A stretch of 64,000 bases of DNA, taken from assembly GCA_938743325.2 (NCBI GenBank), contig OW568885.1, forward strand, positions 310,001 through 374,000, in the 5' to 3' direction. The notes beneath the pieces are model-generated. The model was not told where the DNA came from. It did not search any database and saw only the letters and a list, made by a program, of their open reading frames with translations. This stretch comes from Pycnococcus provasolii. Its lineage: Eukaryota; Chlorophyta; Pseudoscourfieldiophyceae; Pseudoscourfieldiales; Pycnococcaceae. Below are positions 60,254 to 64,000 of the stretch, piece by piece. Every line of letters starts with the position of its first letter. The first letter of the stretch is position 1. Made by a program: the position numbers and the translations under genes.

Positions 60254-61537
60254 TCACACCTGCACTGTGATACCTGCAAGACATGAGAGAACATGGCGGT
60301 GATCTTTCATGCGTCGGAAACTCGCCTGCAACTCGCAGCGGGGCGAGCATTGGCGGACGAGCTTTCGCCTGAGCTCTAGCAAGTTGGGCTTGGCGTTTAA
60401 GTTCCAGTGTCCTTTGGACAGCTTGATCGACGCGCGGTTGTTTTTCAATCTCGTCATCTCGACGCGTACGTGGCGGCATATTGTCATCGCAAGGCTTGCG
60501 GAGCTATGGGAACGGCCAATCGCAAGCAATGGCACGCCAATTTCGAGCTTATGGAATGGTACGTTCAGCCGTGCATCCATGAGTAACCCCTTACCACTTC
60601 GCACGTTGACGCACATGGACCGTCCGAGGCGAAGCTTTGCTTGCAGAGGACTCAGTGAGGGCCGAGGCTCGCTTGTGCTGACGACGCATTCCATGTCCAT
60701 CTCCGCTGCAAAGCTTTGCGAATGCGGCGGCACGGCATTGTCACAGTTGCCGCGGAACGGCACGACGGCGTGACAAGCGAGTGCCCCGGCAGCCTGTGGT
60801 AGCGCGATGCCAGCTCGCGAGTTCGTGCTGCTGGTGCTGGTGCTGCTACCGCTGCTGACGTTCGAGCTGGCGTCGGAGTTGGAGTCTTCCGAGTCTGAGT
60901 CATCGTCAGGTGGAACGACGTGGGCACGGGCGCTCAACCGTGTGAACACTCGCCCATTTCGCCGCCACGTTCCAATGGCGTGTGCATCAATCGTTGGAAA
61001 CAGAGAGTCGAGTGGAAGCGGCGTCGTAGCAGTCACGCTCGCGAAGTTTGCGTCGCTCTTATTCTCTGACGTGTTGGTTGTGTGCCACGTTCCCGATATC
61101 TCCCCCTCGTGAAAGTTGCCTCGTCCTTCGACTCTGGGTGCGGGTAGCAAGCTTTCCTTGTGCGGCTTCACCCCTCCGGGCCTGACCGCGTCTGATTTCG
61201 CTCGAATGGCGACGTTCCACGGCTCGCGCGCGAACGACGCGAGCACGTCGACGGGTCTTGTGACATGTTCGTTGTCAACGGCAACACGCACGGCGATTTC
61301 TCTTCGAGGAGTCGTCTTACTATGATTACGACTCTTCAAATATGAGCAAGAGCAAGAGCAAGAGGAAGTTGTTGATGTACGGAAGAGGGCTGTACGTCCA
61401 ATTAAGAGGCTAGAGGCAAGAGAATCAGCATCAGCATCAGCACGTGTAAAAGCAAGTCCACCAGGACCACCACCACCACCACCACCACCACCTGGAGGAG
61501 GAGCTGCGACGAGTCCATGAGGAGACATGGGCGCCAT
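60254..61537 (-). CDS. Unknown protein, possible beta-barrel or plastid factor
   Basis: ATG at 61537 (MAPMSPHGLV) gives 428 residues. The N-terminus is Pro/Gly-run, then Ser/Cys-rich (SCSCSCS) and basic, transit-peptide-like. Central and C-terminal parts alternate short hydrophobic strands with charged turns (EIAVRVAVDN, PWNVAIRAK, AKLRLGRSMCVNVRSG, VPFHKLEIGVPLLAI), as in outer-envelope beta-barrel or lipid-transfer proteins. A Ser/Asp-rich insert (about 215-250) interrupts. No family is recognised. AACCCCTAAT lies 47 bp upstream on this strand. Confidence 0.55.
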   Translation of the reverse strand: MAPMSPHGLVAAPPPGGGGGGGGGPGGLAFTRADADADSLASSLLIGRTALFRTSTTSSCSCSCSYLKSRNHSKTTPRREIAVRVAVDNEHVTRPVDVLASFAREPWNVAIRAKSDAVRPGGVKPHKESLLPAPRVEGRGNFHEGEISGTWHTTNTSENKSDANFASVTATTPLPLDSLFPTIDAHAIGTWRRNGRVFTRLSARAHVVPPDDDSDSEDSNSDASSNVSSGSSTSTSSTNSRAGIALPQAAGALACHAVVPFRGNCDNAVPPHSQSFAAEMDMECVVSTSEPRPSLSPLQAKLRLGRSMCVNVRSGKGLLMDARLNVPFHKLEIGVPLLAIGRSHSSASLAMTICRHVRVEMTRLKNNRASIKLSKGHWNLNAKPNLLELRRKLVRQCSPRCELQASFRRMKDHRHVLSCLAGITVQV

Positions 61538-61796
61538 CTTCACGGATGAAGGGACGAAGAGAACTGAAGAACGCGAGGAGTTAGATTAGGGGTTGAGTGT
61601 CTGTCTGGGACAAAACAAATAAAATAAAAGTCCTCTCCCTAACCCCTACTCTGAATTCATCCTCTTGAATTTCTCATCTCATCAGCTGTCAGTTTCTTTC
61701 TTCCTTGCTTCCCCTTCTCAAGAGGGAGGTGGTTATATGTTTCTTATCATAGTACTACTGGGTAAACTTACTGTACAGTTTTTTAGTTTTTACACT

Positions 61797-64000
61797 TCAC
61801 TCTTGTTGGTTGGCACTGGTGCGCGCCTGCTTGTTCCGCAGCTTCCTCAGACGTTCCTGCTTGCTCAACGAGATGTCTGCAGGTGCATTTATCAACGGCG
61901 CTGGCGAGGGAACCACGTCCATGAATGAAGGCGCGTCATCGCGGGAGGCACGGAGCATCTTGGCTTCGCGAAGCTTTTGGCGGCGAAGGGAAACAAGATT
62001 CGTCGACTCTTGCTCTTCCCTTTCGGACGCGCCAGCCCTTTCGCGAGCTTCACGTTCCTCACGTGCTTTCGCTTCCGCACGAGCCTGAGCCTCTTCCACC
62101 AACCTCGCTTCAGCCTCTGCCCTCTCTCGGGCTTCCTGCTCCTCGCGAGCCCTCTCCTCCGCGATCGCCCGAATTCTCGCTTCCTCCTCCTCGCGAGCCC
62201 TCTCCTCCGCGATCGCCCGAAGTCTCGCTTCCTCCTCCTCGCGAGCCTTAGCCTGCGCGACCGCACGCTGTCGGGCTTCCTCCTCCTCACGAGACTGAGC
62301 CTCCGCGACCGCACGCTGTCGGGCTTCCTCCTCTTCACGAGCCTTAGCCTCGGCCCTCACGCGGGATTCCTGCTCTTCACGAGCCTTTGCCTCCGCGATC
62401 GCGCGAGCCTTAGCCTCGGCTGCTTCCGTTCTCTGGCGCCTTGCCTCCTCCTCCAGTTCGCGGATCCTGGCATCCTCCTCGTCATACTGCGGTGGGTCTG
62501 GCGGAGGTCCCGCTGCATACACTGCAGACACAGCTGCCACAACCGGCAAGGGCTCAGGTGGCTCCAGCGGAGCGTATGAGCCGTCAGTAGGAGCAAGAGG
62601 AGGAAGTGCGGCATAACTTGTTAGCACGATCGCCCTCATCTTCGCCATCTCGGTTTCCCAGTCAATGTCATCCTCAACGTCGTCATCTCCGTGCGATTGC
62701 ATTGATTTCGCCTCCCAAGGGAAGATTCGAGGATAAGAACCAACAAGACTGCCAACGTCGTCAAATCGTCCGACGGCCAAGCTGTTGAAGCTTTCCGCAT
62801 CTAGCTCGTTTCCCGTGAAAAACAGAGCGCCACCCTGCTCTGCGTTTAACTGCTCGAACGCGAGTGCCTCTCGTGCACTTGGCCATCTCGCCACAGCTGC
62901 CGTTCGGAGCTCAGCTGCGGCAGAAGCCATCGGTGACGATGATCCACGAAGGTTGCCACGGCATGCTTCCGTTGCCATCGTATTCGCGTATGCAAGCGCC
63001 CTCTCGTAGCTTGCCATGAATCCACGACGCGTGACCCAAAGGTGACGTCGCAGCATCGGTGCAGCATGACCAGGGTGAGATCCCCACCCGGTGCCCACCT
63101 CTGCGAGCACGTCGAGCATCTCCGCAAGCTCACTCGCGAGTGCACGATCGTCCTCCGCGGGAATGAGGTATGGACCTGTGCGCTTTGTGATGTCGGATGC
63201 CTTGAGCAGAAGCGCGGCATCGGCATCCTCTGCATCGAGCGCGGCTGTAGAGATGGCGTGCTCACACGCGCGCACATGCGCAAGAATGTTGGAAGCATCC
63301 TGCTGCACGAGCGTCGTCAGTGCGTGCCACGGCGGATCTCCCACCACGCGCGCCACAGCTCGATGGCCGTGGAAGGCGAGGCATAACGCGTTGGCGGACG
63401 TGTCGTCGTCCTGCAGACCGAGAATGTCGACGTGCCAGTCGAGCACCAGCCACACGTCCAGCGGCGAAACTTCGTCGCGCCCATCGAGCTTGGCAACCAT
63501 TTGCAGCACGTGCGTCCACAACGAGGCTGCTGCGCGGTTGGGCGCTGCCTGCACGTGGGACGAGCTCAATGCTACCAACACGCTCGTGAGCACGTCTTGG
63601 ACATCCGCGGACACGGCCGCAGATGACGCACGACGGCGCAAGACGTTCGCGATGTCATCTTGTAGCAGTGCAAGCGCATGTGGTGGTCCAGCCTTATCGC
63701 GAGCGCTGCTCGCAGATTCCGAGGGAATGTCACGAGCGAAACGCCGAGCGGATCTGGCAGCGTGCAGCGGTACGCACCTGCCATCGGCGCCGCCGATACC
63801 AACGTCGAAGACGACGACGTCTTCGGCGCGCGTATCTGGCATGCCTGCCGTTGCGTGCGCGACGGCTCGTTCCGCGCAGCGCTCGCGTTTGTTCCATCCA
63901 GGACCATCGAGGCGCACGGCGAACCCTCCCACCGCTGCAAGCAGAGCCGCGAGGGCACCTCTCAGTGCAAGTCTGCTCCCGTTTTCGAACGAAGCTGCGT
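61797..64000 (-). CDS. Large protein with single-alpha-helix (ER-rich) C-terminal half (5' partial)
   Basis: The frame is open from the right edge of the window without a stop; the GTG at 63932 is not a real start. More than 730 residues are visible. The N-terminal part is Ala/Arg/His-rich and folded-looking ([27 protein letters not shown]). A Pro-rich hinge is followed by a long charged helix of 16-residue repeats ([16 protein letters not shown]) typical of stable single alpha helices, ending in a basic tail ([12 protein letters not shown]). It may act as a rigid spacer. No known domain is identified. Confidence 0.65.
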   Translation of the reverse strand, partial: AASFENGSRLALRGALAALLAAVGGFAVRLDGPGWNKRERCAERAVAHATAGMPDTRAEDVVVFDVGIGGADGRCVPLHAARSARRFARDIPSESASSARDKAGPPHALALLQDDIANVLRRRASSAAVSADVQDVLTSVLVALSSSHVQAAPNRAAASLWTHVLQMVAKLDGRDEVSPLDVWLVLDWHVDILGLQDDDTSANALCLAFHGHRAVARVVGDPPWHALTTLVQQDASNILAHVRACEHAISTAALDAEDADAALLLKASDITKRTGPYLIPAEDDRALASELAEMLDVLAEVGTGWGSHPGHAAPMLRRHLWVTRRGFMASYERALAYANTMATEACRGNLRGSSSPMASAAAELRTAAVARWPSAREALAFEQLNAEQGGALFFTGNELDAESFNSLAVGRFDDVGSLVGSYPRIFPWEAKSMQSHGDDDVEDDIDWETEMAKMRAIVLTSYAALPPLAPTDGSYAPLEPPEPLPVVAAVSAVYAAGPPPDPPQYDEEDARIRELEEEARRQRTEAAEAKARAIAEAKAREEQESRVRAEAKAREEEEARQRAVAEAQSREEEEARQRAVAQAKAREEEEARLRAIAEERAREEEEARIRAIAEERAREEQEARERAEAEARLVEEAQARAEAKAREEREARERAGASEREEQESTNLVSLRRQKLREAKMLRASRDDAPSFMDVVPSPAPLINAPADISLSKQERLRKLRNKQARTSANQQE
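62040..62480 (-). repeat. 48-bp coding repeats forming a charged helix
   Basis: About seven imperfect 48-bp units (for example GCGATCGCCCGAATTCTCGC... at 62161 and 62209), each encoding 16 residues such as [16 protein letters not shown]. Lys/Arg and Glu alternate i,i+4, as in single-alpha-helix proteins. Confidence 0.85.

Overview
The window is nuclear DNA from a unicellular, probably photosynthetic eukaryote. The genes are single and unlinked by operons, GC-rich and mostly intronless. They encode SF3B1, an Atg1/ULK kinase, a cyclin, a DHHC acyltransferase and several proteins with plastid- or mitochondrion-type leaders. Short TTAGGG/CCCTAA motifs lie in many promoters. A compact green-algal (prasinophyte-like) genome fits best: the intron-poor layout, a GT29 sialyltransferase-like gene, a KEA4/5/6-like antiporter and a kangaroo/PAT-type tyrosine-recombinase retroelement all agree with it. 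The ankyrin style is also common in stramenopiles, so the lineage is an inference.

Layout. 0-13 kb: GH13 branching-enzyme-like gene (cut by the left edge), membrane J-domain protein, type II GT29 protein with a cadherin-like sandwich, cyclin, AT-hook protein, plastid-type atypical SDR. 13-25 kb: DHHC acyltransferase, a small two-exon gene, uL13m, a PLAT-PP2C fusion, a basic Gly/Arg-rich protein, and SF3B1 preceded by telomere-like motifs and a C26 tract. 25-36 kb: four small genes including an isochorismatase-like hydrolase with an awkward start, an ankyrin protein with homogenised repeats, a BNR sialidase-like membrane protein, a 59-bp minisatellite in the divergent promoter, and a KEA-type antiporter. 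36.5-41.1 kb: a young YR retroelement with split direct repeats (A1-ORF-B1-A2-B2). 41-50 kb: plastid-type FAD amine-oxidase-like enzyme, then a secreted six-exon protein in which each short exon is exactly one 22-23-residue L-domain repeat, an RRM/zinc protein, BolA and a SpoU methyltransferase. 50-64 kb: three coiled-coil proteins (one with a striatin-type N-terminus), Atg1-like kinase, an unknown protein and a long-helix protein cut by the right edge.

No single pathway runs through the window. Two partial themes stand out. One is cell-surface glycans: a sialyltransferase-like and a sialidase-like membrane protein, 22 kb apart. The other is a shared promoter code: AACCC(C)TAAT telo-box-like motifs recur within about 150 bp of start codons, often in divergent promoters. 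The strongest novelty candidates are the exon-per-repeat L-domain gene, the two fusion proteins (GT29 and PLAT-PP2C), and the minisatellite with a higher-order 295-bp period.
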